DNA from: Earliella scabrosa
Taxonomy: Eukaryota; Basidiomycota; Agaricomycetes; Polyporales; Polyporaceae
Direction of reading: 5' to 3'
Assembly (NCBI GenBank): GCA_022605405.1
Contig: JABYQQ010000008.1
Coordinates: 930,001-994,000 of the forward strand
DNA length: 64,000 nucleotides
In this document: piece by piece, positions 1 to 13,858 of the stretch
How the letters are laid out: every line of letters starts with the position of its first letter
How positions within the stretch are numbered: position 1 is the first letter of the stretch
Made by a program: the position numbers and the translations under genes
Notes under the pieces: model-generated
What the model was told of the DNA's origin: nothing
The model's database searches: none
The model's input: only the letters and a program-made list of their open reading frames with translations

Positions 1-3000
1 GCCGCTTTGACAATCTCGAGTGGCTCTGCCACAGCCTTCATTGCAGTAGCAATGGGTGCGCGACGGACCACAATTTGCAGTCGCGCATTGTCCGTTGAAC
101 GGATGGTTCTAGATGATTCTGTGGTCGCGTTTGCGTAACGCTCAACTTAGCTTGGTTTAACTGGTAGCTCGGGTCGGGCGGACCTGGTTCAACGAACACG
201 AGGCTCGCAATTCACGCTGTGTTCAGCGAGCGGGCCATACGTTCCCTCATACGAAGGGCGCACCTGGGAGTACTTGCTGCATCTTTGTCCCAAGCACACG
301 CCATCTATAGCGTCCATGACGACGACGGGGGAGGAGTAAGAAGTTAGAACGTATGACATCCGAGTCGAAAGGTCTATAGTCCGAAACGTACCATGCAGAA
401 TTCAATCAGGAGCACAGGCTGTCAGCTCCGGTGCGAGTCATCAAATCGTACACATGCGAGCCGTCGAATATTGTATTCCTAATCACATCGTTGAAGAGAT
501 CGTGTGCTCCTTGGTACGTTCCAGACCTACGACAGAGACCTGTTCGCGTGCGTCCAAGGATGCGTACCGAGGCGCCCCGCATCCGAACTCACGAACCCCC
601 GCAATCGCGCACAGAGCGGGGATCGCGGAGGCAGCGAATATAGCGTCAGCCAGCCACCAACATGCCCCCCGCACGAGGCCGTCCGGGGAGAATCGAGTAC
701 CGGGAGCCTGCCCTGCACTGCTGCGCTTCGCACCGAACTTCAACCTCTCAAGTTTCGCTGGGTGTCCGAGGGGAGGGGAGGCTGTTCTGTCTTTGGACGC
801 GGCAGCCGCAGTGGTCGAGAGCCGACTTCAAGGAACGCGTCAATCGGCGTCGAGAAGTGTCGTTCATGGGGGGGGGGACTGAGAAGGGCAGACTGCGAGC
901 CTGCGAAGACCCTGCGCGCAGCGCGTAGTGCAGGACTCCGACATAATGCACTCGGGCGCGTCGGAAATGCTGCCTGTGCATATTCAAAGTCGTCAGCGAG
1001 GGAACCGCACAACGATCGCCGGCCACTTGGCACTCACCAAGTGCTGGAGGGCTCGCGGTAATAGATATGTCGCAGATACACGCGCGGCCCCGTCGCTACC
1101 CACATTTAGTGAAGCTGAAGATGTCGACATCAGCCATCCATGAATATTAATGACTGACTATGCATTCACGACCGCGCTCTGCACTGTCCCACGACATCCG
1201 GCTAAGTCGAATGAGCTCCATGACTTCATCGCACCCCCTCCTCCATCAGTAGAATTCATTGAACTGGCGGCCTGCGTCTCCACCTCATGTGGCTCGAGAA
1301 CCCCAACCCAGACCGAGGCGCGGGGCGGGAAGTGATGTCCGGGGTCACGGCCCCAGCCTCCCCCAGGCAGGCTCAGAATCTCGTGCCACGCGGAATCGCG
1401 ATTGTGACACCGCGTACGGCGTGACTGACGATTGGCATTCCGTGGCCACAGCTGGCCATGGATAGATGAGAAGAAGTGCCCAGGCTGATCGATTATCGGG
1501 GGAGGGTGGTAGAGGAAGGCGGGGCGTCGCAAGCTCCTTCTCGCCCTCGAAACGGGGTGGTAGCGGTCTCCGAGAGAAAGAGTTTGGGATCTGTGCATAG
1601 ACATCTTTAGAGCATGGCCGCAATACGTACGAGGCTGCAGGCATACGTACACACCATAATTTGCGTCGCTATCGAGCTCGGCCAGAGGAAAGGACGCGAT
1701 GCTGCGACGACAACAGAGATGCGGACCGCATACATGCATCGTGCTTGTGAAGTCGAAGCTCGTCGAGCATATACCCGCCACGAAGTACGCAGGGCGTCGG
1801 GCATGTGTCGAGCCCTTGAGCACGCCCCCGCTGTCCGCACCCGGGCTTCTCAACACACTCGTGAGAGCGACGCGCCCCGCACACCCCATCGCGCGATAGA
1901 CGGCTTCCCTCCACAGGCGCAGGGGCAGGCTCCAGGCTTCTCTGCCATTCGAACCGTCGAGAAGACGTGTCAGAAGAAGCGTCGTGCAAATCCGGAGAGC
2001 GCGTGCGTACCGAGTACGTACTGCATGCGCAGCCATGCAAGGAACGCCCCACGCACCAGCTGTGTGTAAACTCAAGCATCGTGATCCACCCGGGCGTCCC
2101 TGGCGCGCTCGCAGTGGCGGACGTGCAGTCCTCCGGAGATGATCGTGGCATGTGCCGGACCGCGCGACATTGCTGAGATACAAGTTCACGATAACGCCGC
2201 CGCGTGTCGGCGTCTGAGATGGCCGTACCAGTATGGCCATGACGCGCATTCGGATATTCAAGCGCATCTCCCAGGGGGCCGTGCTGCGCTCGCATTGAGA
2301 GGACGTTGCTGTACTCCGTCCGCGACCTTGAGCGTGAGCGGAACATGATCACAACATCGCTGTCATCCTTCAGCCAGCCACGTCAGCGCAAAGTTGGAAG
2401 GATACCAAACGCTCACGTGGTGGTGGTCCCGTGCACGCCCCATGGGGTTACGATTGTGCCTTGTCCTGTAGCGAATTGCCCTCACACTGGTCCCCAGTCT
2501 GAGGATCCCAGGATCGCAGGCCCCATCCGGTGCTAAAACGACAGATGAAGTCAGCCACACCAAGTATATCAGGATATCAGGCGTTCAGGAGGAAGGGAGC
2601 CGCTGTGCCGTCAAGAAGCTGCTGCCACCGAATGATCTCGTAAAAGGCGGGCATAGTTCTGAGTTTCTGTCACTGGCGGCGCCCTTGGCAGGCGGCAGCG
2701 AGTCGCAGAATTGTCGCACACGACAAATGTTCCCCATGCCAAGCCACGCTGGCGCGGCGACAGAACGTAAACGCTAACAGAGTCGAGTTCTGTGCGCTGA
2801 TGGAACCGGACACTGACATGACACAATGAGCGAGCTGGGGACATTGATTTGTGGTCAGATGCAATCATGGCGGACAGTACAGAGGACTCGTGACTTACAG
2901 CGGAATACAGTTCCCAGCAGGTTTCCAGCGACATTGCAAATGAGGAGGGACTGGGACGTCTATGGGGAAAGATATGTGTCCGGAAACGTATTGATTGTTG

Positions 3001-6000
3001 CGAGTGTCTAGTACGTTCGCCCCAACCAGCACGGCGTAGACGCCAGGCTCCCCGACGGTATACACTGTACAGAGCCTGGCGCACCTCCCGGTCCAGGGAG
3101 GGCGCTGCCAGCTGGTATCTATGAATAGCGCAGAGTCAGCGATCGTCTGACGAACTACTCCGATTTGGTCTTCGCCGACACCCACGATACGCGTCCTGAA
3201 CCTGGCGATCGCCGCCTGCAAAGGCTCTAAGGCCCAAGGATCTCACTGTCGGGGAGGCGACCCAACGAGAACCTCAGTCTCCGTTCTGCTCGCAGTGGAC
3301 GTGCCGTGCGCTGCGCGAGTTGCGGCGGATGAACGAGCTATCTCTCACCTCCGACAGGCTCGATGCGCCCCGCTGTCATTGATATTCGCGCCACCGAAGG
3401 TCTAAGACAGACAGAAGTTGAGCTAAGGTAGAATCCGACTCCCGTGGAGGCAGAGAGCGCACCTCATGACGCCAAAATTCACCGGCCCCCTCCACCTCGC
3501 CCATGGTGACCGGTGACGGCGACCTTGCCCCTCGTCGTCGTCGACGGAGGTCCCGCCGCGCTCGGGGTCTCCCTCGGTTCCCCCTCGGTCCCCCTCGACG
3601 TTGCCAAATGCACTTGCAGGACCGGGACGCACTTCCGGATCTTCGCCGCACGAAACGGGCGTTTGCCGACCCGCGGTCTTCCCCGAAAGCAACCTCCGGC
3701 CACACCGTGGGCTTGAGAGAAGAGACGTCCGAATGCCTGAAGTTGCTCTGCTCTGCTCTTCGCTTCTTCTCGACCTCGTTCGATCCAACGCCGGGCACGT
3801 CTCATTCGAGTCCGCGATGCACCATGCAGCAGGGATAGCGCCGCAGGAGTGCTTTATGAGATGGGAGAGGGGCGTCCGCGGAGGAGTCAGGACGTGAACT
3901 GCTTCCGCGAAGCAATCAATTACCGTGCGGGATGCCAACGGAGAGATTGAGGATATTGTGATTTTCGAGATCGGGGACGAGGACAATGTCCATCGATAAA
4001 GCCAGATCGCGCGGTGTCACCGCGACCGCTCCGGGGTCCGCGTGCGCGAGAGCGAGAGTTTCCCCGCACCGTGCACCCGAGGCAGGCCATGGCATCGCTG
4101 TCTGAAGATAGGCACGGAGAACGGCGGACTCGGGCCCGGCGGACGTGCTTCTCGAGCGGCCCTCCCCCCTCAGCTCTCTTTGAAGCTTTGATGTCTTTTC
4201 CCGACCTGTCCGCTCTCTCCCAGCGCGGCGTCGGAGGCAAAGGAACGAGACCCGAGGATGCGCCGACCAGCCCACGCCGCCGCACTCGCGCACTTGCGCA
4301 AAACGCCGAAGAGGGCTGGGGGTGCGTGCGCGACCGCCGACGTCTTTCCAGCCGTCTTGCACTCGAACATGTCCGCAGTTCCAGGAGTCCAATATATCTC
4401 CCGGTTGGTCAATGTCGCACCTGGATTCAATGATGCCGAATCAGCAGGGCGCATGCGCGATGGAGCTAAAGGCGCAAGGATTTCTCACCGACCTCTGATG
4501 CAGGGCCCCTCAGGTCTCCCGGGCTCCAGCTCCGAACCCATCGCATGCAGGCGCGTAGAGCAGTCGCTATCCACACCCACATCGCCAAGACGGGTCCAGA
4601 AGGCCTGTGGCCACTCGGAGCTGTAGGTGGGACAGTGTCGTCAGCGTCGGACCCACGGTACGCCTTGAGCTTGGATACGCGTCCGGGGGGGACGCGCGAA
4701 CTCTGTCCTGAGCCCTGACAAACATCCGAGTCAGAATCATGCATCAGGTCTAGCAGAGCCGCGCGGTGGACGAGTTAGAGCCCATCTTTCCCAGCAGCTA
4801 ACAAGGAGTTAAGACGTCTGACGCACCCGGGCGCATTTGCTTCCGTGATGCGGATAAGCAGCAGTCTCCATCCCGCCGGCGCGCAGGGCCCATATGCGGA
4901 TGCAGATGAAGAGAGACATAACAGGAACCTCTCGCGCTCGTCTTGTTCTGCGACGTGCGTCGGACGTGCGCAGTCTTGCGCAGTATGCGCATGGCTGTCA
5001 CAGTCTGAGCGACGGCAGCGCGGTCGTTCATGGTCATGCTCTTCCGAAGTGCGCGCACTCCCGAGTCTCCCGAGCTCAATCACTGTTCAACAGTCAGTAT
5101 TGAACGAGGTCAAACGCTAGTCGCGCGAAGGTTCACGCACAAAAGGCTTCAAGGGTTGCTTGCATGGCGCTGTGGGGGCGTAAGTACGTATACAGCCCCA
5201 TTGACGCGAGCCAAGACCGAGACGAACCAGCATATATATGTGCATTGCGTACTACGTAGGAGCCACAAGCGCCGGTACAGCGACGATCCGTCCGCACGCT
5301 CGATATGGGTTCCTTGCGCGAAAGCGATCCGGATCCAGGAGCGACGTCCCATAGGACCCACACCCAGCCCCCACCCAGCCTCTCAGCTGGGAGTCCTACG
5401 GATATTTCGTAGACCGCGGCTGGGAGCGCGTCCCTGTGAAGTTGGGGAAGGCCCGCGCGAACGATTCATCCGCGAAGCCCCCCGTAGGTACCCACCCCCT
5501 GGAGGACTTGGGTGAGTACTTGAGCACTGACAGACACCGTGTTCACAGCGGGAACGGCCGTCTGCCAGGGCCGCGGAGATGCCCACTCTGCACTGACACA
5601 CGTACATACACCGTTCGGACGGGGACGCGTGAGAGCGCGCGACGGCAGTGCGCGGGGGCCTGCCACTTGCCACTGCCCGCCGTGCGCTGTCGTAAGCCAG
5701 GGGAGCGGGAACGCGACCTCGAACGCTAACGCTAAGGCCATGTAGTCCGGGTGTGCATTGAACTCGAGCCCGCGCTCAGCGCTCAGCTTCGGGACATGGT
5801 GTGGGATCCGCGCGGGCGGGGGGCGAGCTGGGGGAGGGCTCCAAGTGGCATTAACGTTGTCTTCCTCGCTCGCAGTGGGACACCTCGGGCCCGCCTCGCG
5901 CGTGCCAAGGCCTCCACCGCTCGCACGCGTCCGCAGGCCCATCGCCCGAAGAGCAGGCAGACTTGCCTGTGTGGGCCGTGTGGTTGCATTTATGTACGAG

Positions 6001-9000
6001 GCCTGACAGTGAGACCTGAGTCAAGGGCGCGGTTGGACGTTGATGCAGATGGGTGGGGCGCGCATGCGGGTGGACTATCCCCGCGCGGGACACATCGCGC
6101 ACCAGCGCGTGCGCCGCTCTGCCCACGCTTTCCGGACTCGGGCTGCCACTGGGATGCGTGCGACAGTCCTAGTGCGAATGGTGGGATTGGTGCGAACGCG
6201 CGAATGGCGCAAGGGTGGACAGGTCCGAGCGCCTCGGAGTGGAAGATGGGTTTGGGAATACGCACGCCCTTCTTGATATATTTCATGAATGCCGTTGGGT
6301 GTCGTCGCAGCTCCGACGTCGCTGTCAGGGCTCTACAAATTCGCCTGGAGTAAGAGCGCCCCGCGCGCGACCACACGAGCGAGGACGCAATCGCTCGCGG
6401 CCACGACGACAGCCTACCAACGCACATGTGCAGCGCGCTCCGCCTCGAGGCCGGGGCCTGCGGCCAACGTTCGCGGTGTGCGCGCCTCGGATCCTGGATC
6501 AAACGTTGGACGTTCGGGCTCGATGTGGTCCGTAGTCTGCGACACACTGACCAGTGACCACCCCGGGCGGAGAATAGGTGAGACGACGTCGACGTTGAGT
6601 TACCACCAGGCATGGAAAAGCGGCGAGCGCTGCTCACCTCATACAGGCGTTTGGGGTTTCCAACACGACGACAACGGTGACGCTCGATCTTCGCACTTGC
6701 GCCGCGGTCGACGTCAGTCGTCCGCTCGAGACCGTACGTACCGTGCGCGCGGAAGTGCACTGAAATGGGTATGTACTTGCGTGGAACAAAGTCGCGACTG
6801 TACCTAGCCAGGAGACCACGCGCGAGGTCGTGCAATTCCCCCAGCCGCTTCGACTCCGACTCGTAAGCTCGGGGCTCGCCGGGCCTCGACGGACGCGGAC
6901 TTGGAGCGTGTGCGCCTGGTGTGGGCCGTCCAGAACACTGGATGAGTTATTGAGGCCCGAGGTCCAACTTCAAACAGGCTCGCGAGGGAGGCGTACCGTA
7001 CATACATACAACCATCAAGGCCTTACGAGACTTGTTAGTAACTTCAATACAGCTCCTTACGGAATCGTGACGCTGGAGTAGCACATCCATCCCGGTCCCG
7101 CCCGAGCGCGCGTCCGCTTCAGACTTCTGAGGAGTTCTGAGCCAGGGCGCGGTCGGCCGGGCCTGCCAAGCCGCGCGGGTGTGCGTCGGTAGGGGCGGGT
7201 CGGGTGGCGGACGGGAGAAGCGATGATGATGTCTGCCATTCTCTGGAGACGGGGCGGCGCCATCATGTGCATGCTGCATGCAGGTCCTCGCTACCAGCCG
7301 CCGAGCGATCCAGGAGAGAAAAAACGTTGGTCCGATGCTCCAGTGCTGTGCGCCGACGCCGGGAGGGAGGGACGACGCGCCGCGGTGCCAGGAGTCGTGC
7401 AGCGTGTTCGCGACGCTTCGCAGGGTTGGTATGTATGTGTGACTCTCTTGGTTGACTCCTTGAGGCCAGCGCTATGATCGACCGTTTAGAGTTTGCTAGA
7501 AAACACGATGCACGTCAGCGTGCGCCGAGGGAAACGGAGGGACGGTGGACGCGCGTGTGCATCACGTCGCAGAAGACGCATGCGCAGAAGTGGACGCGTC
7601 TGCGTCGACGGCTCGGACCAGACGGAACGTGTCCCGCGCGCCGCGTTCTGTGACTGTCAGCGGTTGGACGTGCTTTGTGGAAGTTCGGGCAGTCCCAGCA
7701 CCGGTGGCCCCCAAGTCGCCGTATCGCCATAGCACGTTGTCGCGGTAATGTCCGCTGCGACGCCTTCTCGTCTCTTCTGGTCGGACTCGCGAGCGGCGAC
7801 CAAGTACATCCATATACATATGCAGCTGGACGCGCGCGCTCCGACCGCGCCCGGCACACATCCGTCTTCGTCTTGATGCCTGATGCTTGAATGTCGGGGA
7901 TGCGCAGACGGGGAGAGATTGAAACCTGGAAGCACGGGCCACGTTTGCGAGACGCGAGCAGAGAGGCCGCGCCACGTTGCAGATGGTTAACGTCAAAAGC
8001 GCGTTTCGCTGCGCACGCGAGGGCTCGTCCAGTCCCGATCAGTGATCTGCCCAGGCCCGATCGGGGGAGAGCTTTGAGGCCTGAGTAAGTATTGAGGGGA
8101 CGGGGCTTCGGAAGACGGCGGGCGGCGGGCGGGGGAACCGGGTCATCCTGGGTCATCGGGGATGAGTAGGTCTGAGTAGCGTCGACTCAAGTGTCCTGAT
8201 GAGTAACAATATTGTCAGCGCCAACCTATAGAGGATGACCCCGAGTGGGAGTCGAGTATGTAAGTCGGGGTGACAGCATGCTGTACAGATGCCAGGAGCA
8301 TACGTATGTAGTGCATATCTGCCGCGGGGGGGGCGCCTCGAGACTCGACCCCGCATTGTGCATTTCGATCGAACTGCCTTCGTCGTTCGAAGACGGCGGA
8401 TGCGCAGCTGACGCTCAGAACGAATGCGCCGCAGTATGTATGTGTTGAGCTATGCAGAAAGTGCGCAGCCACGCTTGTTCCTGTGTCCGGTTCGACCTTG
8501 GGACTCTGCGGGAGAACACCGCCTAGCGCATGAGAGCCTCAAGGTCTGAGGAAGCCCCTGCGACTGGGACTCGCCTGCGGACGAGCGTTTGGTGACGTAG
8601 TTGGTAGCGCGCACGATCATATTGGCGTCCGCGTACGCAACCTCCAGGTCCTGGTCCACGGCCGACCACGCTCCAGACCCTAGCAGACCCTTCGTGTCAT
8701 ACCCGGTTGCGTTGAGGGTGGAAAGCGAAAGAAGACCAAGGCGTCGTCCTTAATGCACGCCCCGATTTAGAGCTTGGGCGCGAAGCCCCGCAGCACGGGA
8801 CTCGAAGAGCACCGGAGAAGACGACGCGGAGAAGACAGCTCAGCGGTTGGTGTCGCTGTATTCTGGTCCGAGGTCGCGCTGCATTAAATGGGGACGGTCA
8901 CTGGAGGGCGCAGCACAGGACGAGTATAACGAGATGGGCGTACGGCGCTCGGACGAGAACCCATATGGGCCATATGGGCCACATGCACAAGGGACGATGG

Positions 9001-11465
9001 CGGTTTACGCGCGGAAAATGCTCGCATATTCGAGCGCGACCTGTCCTGTGCGGGAATTGCGAGGGCGAGAGCGGGTGCATCATCAGAATCTGGCTCTTCT
9101 GTCATTTGGGCAGGGTGAGGTAAACTGACCGGCGGGAGATCTGTCGTGGGAGCCCTCAGTTGCACATCCCCCTTCGTCGCCACTGGCGTCGAGTAGCGAG
9201 CGCAAGGGCGCGGCGGGCCTACTCAGGGCTCGGTGTCAATCGGGTAGCGAAGGAGTTCGCCTCTAGCGTCCAGAGCGAGAGAGCGCGGGCGAACCCCCTC
9301 AAGACCGACAATCCCGAGGCGCGGGACGCGCTCGGTGGCAGCGGAGCGGCTCTTGGGAACCAGATGCCAACACAGCTTGCCGTGCTCACGACACGTCGGT
9401 GCATCCGTGCGCGGTTCCAAGGCCGTGTGGGCGCGTATGGGTCCATCACGAGGTTGGGGTTTGGCTGTTCCAGAGGCGGCCATAGCGAGGATCCTTGGCG
9501 CCCTCCGCGGTCCAGGTCCAACGGAGCATGGGCTCCACGATTAGCTTGGAGGACACTTGACTGGACGAGTGACCGGCGGGGCGGGATGGGGCTGGAGAGG
9601 TGCACGGAAGGTGCTATCGACCAGGCTGCGGTCGAAAGGCATGGCTAATTTGGGACCGTGGTCAGGCGTCCGCGTGCGTTGTGCAGCTGCGCTGTCAGTT
9701 CGCCGTTCAGACGGAAGGAATGCTTCGAGGCGGACGAACCGACATGAGGTCCAAATATAACCTGCGTTGTGGGCTATTAATAGGGGATCGCAGGAGACAG
9801 CATGGAAGAGAGACGTTACGGTCGTCTCTCACGCAGAGCAGAGCGAATTCCCGCAAGAGCGTGCACGGTGTAGTCACGGTGCGACCGTGAACAAGCGTGC
9901 GAAGGTCACGGTCTGCATTTATGCCAATTCGAACGACGTGGCTGTAGAGCGTGGATCAGTCTGAGAAGAGTGCGAGCTGATGAAGAGCTGATATCCAGCA
10001 AACGCTTCCAGGGGTGTCGATGAACAGGAACACGGTGAGTGCGCAGGAGGCCGATCCGGCGAAGGTTGACGTCTGAGCGGTGCAGTCTGCGCCCATATTG
10101 TGTCACCCTGAACGGAGAGGGGGGACGGAATGAAATTAGCGGGAGTATGGGTGTGCTTGGGTACACGAGGATCGATCGCGATGGAGGCCGGATTCAGAGT
10201 GAGAACTATGAGAGGCCACGCATGGGTGATCTCGAATCACTCGAGGCGGACGAATGTGTGAGCAAATCGGTGCATCTGTGCACACTGCATTGTCCGTATC
10301 TGTTCTGATATGAACATATGGCGAGAAGAGCGCGGAAACAAGGTTCGGGGGCGGTGGCACATATGCCTGCGTGTTGTTGGCTTGCGTGTCGATGGGTCTG
10401 TGTCTGTCGCGGAAGACGAGATGGAGAGATCGGATGGGAGAGATGGAGTTGATTGTGTATCTCGAGCGAACGGAACATGGGAACGGAGGAGAAGGACGGA
10501 CTGGAGGCAGTGAGAAGCGGGGAGGAGAAACAAGACGGAGAGGACGTATTTGGACGAACCGCACAGTTGCGATCACAAGACCAAGGAGGAGAGGCACCAC
10601 GGCCAAGAGCGCACCGTCGTCGTCGGTGTCAAGTGATCGGCGGCGGCGGAGGTCCTCGCTCAAAGCTGTCCAGGCCTGGACCGCACGTCGGGCTTCGGGG
10701 GCGGGCGCGGATGACTCGAAAGGCAAGAGCTCCGGCCGGTCGGGCGCCACAAGCGTCCGTCGATCGATCGGAGCAGTGCGTCTGCGGGGTAAACCAGTCT
10801 GTTTACTTCCGCGCACAGCCCGAACTTCCCTCGCTCGTCGCGGCAGGCGGCCAGTGACGACAGGAGTGGGAAGGCAAGGGGGAGGCCGTGCGACGGAGAG
10901 GGCGGGGGAGGGGAGGCGACGGGGAAAAGGTCGGGGGAGAGGGAAAGAGGCCGGTAAGACGCGTCGAGCTGGCGAGATCTGAACAGCGGCGATGGCTGAT
11001 GTTGGCAATCTGAGATATGTTGGAGCGCGGAGAGGCGATGGGGGTGAAACGGAAAGTTGCGAGACGTTGTTAAGGTAGCTCACACGGGATCGAGGGTGTT
11101 CTTGGCGGGCGATAGGTGCGCGTAGGTTTCGCTGTAGTTGGATTCAAACGAGCGCACGAATGCTCTCGAAAAGAAGGTGGGCCGGAGAAGAGGACGCGTC
11201 GGGGCGAGGGCAGAAAGGGGAAGGCGGCTCGCAGGTGGCAACGTAATGGACGCACGTGTTAAGCGCAGAGGGAGAGGGCGGACCCCGGGGACCGTGGCAG
11301 TTCGTGCTTGGCAGTGACTGCATGAGCGGGAGCGAGTGCCACTCTATCTTCTTTTTATCGCCTCCCTCACTCTCCAGTCCTTCTTTGCCTACTTATCCTT
11401 TTCGCCCCTGCCAGCCTTCCTTCCACTCTCTCGCTCGACCCTCACCCCGCCCGACTGACACGCAC
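1..11465. other. Gene-poor GC-rich region with decayed repeats
   Basis: No open frame here has the codon pattern, intron layout or family motifs of a real gene; the many short ORFs are what high GC content produces. Part of it (about 1.7-5.4 kb) matches 23.0-27.5 kb in inverted orientation and is listed separately. From 5.4 to 10.1 kb I recognise nothing. From about 10.1 to 11.25 kb the plus strand is strongly purine-rich, which on the minus strand gives a long open but low-complexity frame that I do not accept as a gene. The last 120 bases before 11,466 are pyrimidine-rich and look like the leader of the downstream gene. Confidence 0.6.
1730..5400 (-). repeat. Inverted, diverged copy of the 23.0-27.5 kb segment
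   Basis: Read on the minus strand, this stretch follows the same order of similar blocks as the plus strand at 23.0-27.5 kb. About 5,260-5,300 matches 23,240-23,295, about 4,460-4,640 matches 23,860-24,010, about 4,000-4,290 matches 24,190-25,170, about 3,600-3,730 matches 25,390-25,530, about 2,640-2,750 matches 26,700-26,770, and about 1,735-2,035 matches 27,240-27,520. Similarity is obvious but patchy, with many substitutions and small gaps. The part at 1.73-2.75 kb also matches 19.15-19.9 kb. No coding function is visible. It is best read as an old inverted segmental duplication or a decayed transposable element. Confidence 0.7.
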
Positions 11466-13858
11466 ATGGCAGCAGTCCTCGTCCACTCGTATTCTCCCGG
11501 GCCCAGGCAGGGCATTCTCCTCAACTCGTCCCCCGCCGCGTCCCCCGCCTACCATCCTGCCACCCTCCCCGCCCTCGTCCCCTCCAACTCCTCCCTTTCT
11601 TCATCTGCATCCTCTTCAGCTCCTGGTGAGGCCTCCGACTACTTTGCGACCTCCAAGTCCGCATCACCGTCCCCAGGCCCGTCACACGGTTCCCCTGCGC
11701 CCCGCCATGCTCCTCTCCCCTCGAATCCCAAGCCTCGCAACAGCTCCAACCCGGGCACCATGCGCAGAATCCGCTTCGCGCCACTACCCGAGCCCCGACG
11801 CGACGACGACGAGGACATGGCTTACCCTCCCGTGTTCGTCGACGACGACGATGCTTCCCATCCGTCCGAGCAGCACCTGACGATGTCAAAGGCGCTAGCT
11901 GCCGCCAGCCTCCCCCTCGCCGCCCATGCTGACTCTGATCTCGTGAAACGATCGCAAGGCTTCCCTCCCAGCATCCCGTCCAGTCCCTGCGCGACCCGGA
12001 GATCATTGCCAAGTGAGCTGCTCCCCCTCGACCCCTCCCTCTCCCAGTCGTCATCAGACTCCTCCGAACCCGGCCCCGAGACCCCACACTTGACCGTTCC
12101 CTCCGAAAACGGTCAAGAATGGGACATGGTTCCCACTTCCCTCCCAGCCCTCGGACTTAACCTCAGCACCCCTGAATCGCCGCGGAAGACGAACAAGTGG
12201 TCCAGGATGTTCAAGCCGCTCTTGGGCCGGTCAGGGTCGGGCAAGTCGCCGCTCGCGCGCACGTTCTCCAGGGAGGAGGCGGCATCCATCAACGGCGAGG
12301 CGCACCGCGGTCGCAGCACCACGTCGCTCATCGGCTTCGCCGGCAGCCGTAACAGCAGCGCGAGCCGCGAGGCTAGTCTCAGCCGCGATCAGCGTGCGTC
12401 CGACTTTGGCGCACCGCTCGACCGCTGGACATCGGAAGGCGGCTTCGGGGGTGCGCTGCCCATCAGCAAGAAGAAGAAGCTATCCCTGTTCGGCGGCAGC
12501 TCGAGCAACGGCGGCGTGCCCCTGGGTCGGACGCAGAGCCTGACGTCGTTGTCGAGCAAGGACGACAAGAAGGCTGCGCGCGGAAGGCCGATGACGGCGC
12601 CCAATGGGAGGAAGCAGCAGCGGATGCTGAACGGGCGCGTGTACGGTGCGAAGAGGAACGCGAATGCCAACGCGAACCCGTTCGCAAACGTGAGGTGCGT
12701 GGCACTTACCTCGATCGTGATCCCTTCCCCGACATACATCTATCTCGTGCTATTCTTGAATCTGTGCCTTGATCATATGTCTAGTGTGGCTGTATGCTGA
12801 TGATTCGCTCGTTTGCAGGGAGGACGAGCCGGAGTTCGTCGAGTGGGGCTATGGCGGCATGGGTTCTGTGAAGAACTCTGGCCAGTCGTCCATCTGGTCG
12901 CGTGTGCAAGCCGGCAACGACGCTACGGGTGTCTCGCGACAGGATAGCGACGAAGACGACGGTAGTGGGATGGCGTGGATCAAGCGTAGGAGGGAGGCGA
13001 AGGAACGTGCAGAGCGTGAGAAGGCGGAGGCGGAGGCGGAGGCTAAGGCGAAAGAGGAAGCCGAGGGTGGATCGGAGACGAAGGTTCCGGAGGAAGGTGA
13101 CAAGCAAGAAGAGGAGACCGCGGAGGCGACGGTGGATGAGCAGAAGGAGGGCGAGGTGGCGGACGAGGCTGCAGAGAAGTCACAAGAAGTGAGCGCACCA
13201 TCTACGTCTCATGAGATTGCACCTTCCACCCCCACCCCCGCTGCACTTGTCCCCTCCGAAGCCCCTAAACTCCCCCACCTCGAGCACATCACCCAGGCCG
13301 TCACCATCCCCGCGCGTTCTCCTCACCAGCGCCACCATCACACCCACTCGAGAGACCACGGCCATCATCACACGCCGTCGGTCTCTCATGCCGAGCCGCG
13401 CGAGAGCGGCGAGACGGCCCGCCCGACACCTGTCAACTCACCACGGAAGCCCGAGTTCTCGACGGAAGATGGTCAGCGTACTCCCGTACGTGCGACGATA
13501 ACGACGCATACAGAGAGCGAGACCGACGGCGACGAGCGTGAGAGCTTGAGCAGCGCGGTGAGCTCCACGAGCGACGATGGAGAGGATGGCGATGGCGAGG
13601 ACAGCCCGAAGGACACAGAGGGCGGGTTTGGGCAGGACGAGGACGATGAGGAGGAGGAGGAAGAGGAAGAGGGTGAAGCGGTAAGTTCTTTGTTGCTCGA
13701 GTGCTCAGGGGAGAAGCTGATTGCGCACCTTCCGCCTTGCTTATATACAGGAGCGTAGCCGTCTTACTGCGCTTGGTGCAGGCGTGGAGAAGATCGCAAG
13801 ACACCACAAGGAGGACCAGAACGCGAGCGCGGTCGGAACGCCCGCAGCGGAGGCGTAG
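11466..13858 (+). CDS. Conserved low-complexity fungal protein of unknown function
   Basis: Three exons: 11466-12694, 12819-13680, 13751-13858, giving about 732 residues. Both introns have GT-AG ends, and the joins restore one frame. The start is the first ATG after a pyrimidine-rich leader (MAAVLVHSYSPGP). Upstream in-frame codons exist but lie in that leader. The N-terminal third is rich in Ser, Pro and Ala. Around residue 100 is a basic patch (RRIRFAPLPEPRR) followed by an Asp-rich acidic run. The middle has KWSRMFKPLLGRSGSGKSPL, an Arg/Ser-rich stretch and clusters of lysine. After the first intron comes EFVEWGYGGMGSV, then a Lys/Glu coiled-coil-like segment, a His-rich patch and an acidic Asp/Glu tract. 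I recall proteins with this RRIRFAPLPEPRR layout as conserved hypotheticals in mushroom genomes. The composition suggests a regulatory, phosphorylated, mostly disordered protein, but that is inference. Confidence 0.8.

Noticed and set aside
1158..2267. 369-codon minus-strand open frame
   Set aside because: GC-rich DNA with open frames on both strands. The composition is rich in Arg, Ser and Cys without domains, and the region overlaps decayed repeats.
8766..8783. CCCCGATTTAGAGCTTG, identical to part of the f1 phage origin used in cloning vectors
   Set aside because: Only 17 bases match; the flanking sequence is not vector-like, so chance is the simplest reading. A vector-contamination screen would settle it.
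10136..11083. 315-codon minus-strand open frame
   Set aside because: It lies antisense to a purine-rich tract, is made of Ser/Pro/Arg low complexity, and has no motifs, plausible promoter or introns.
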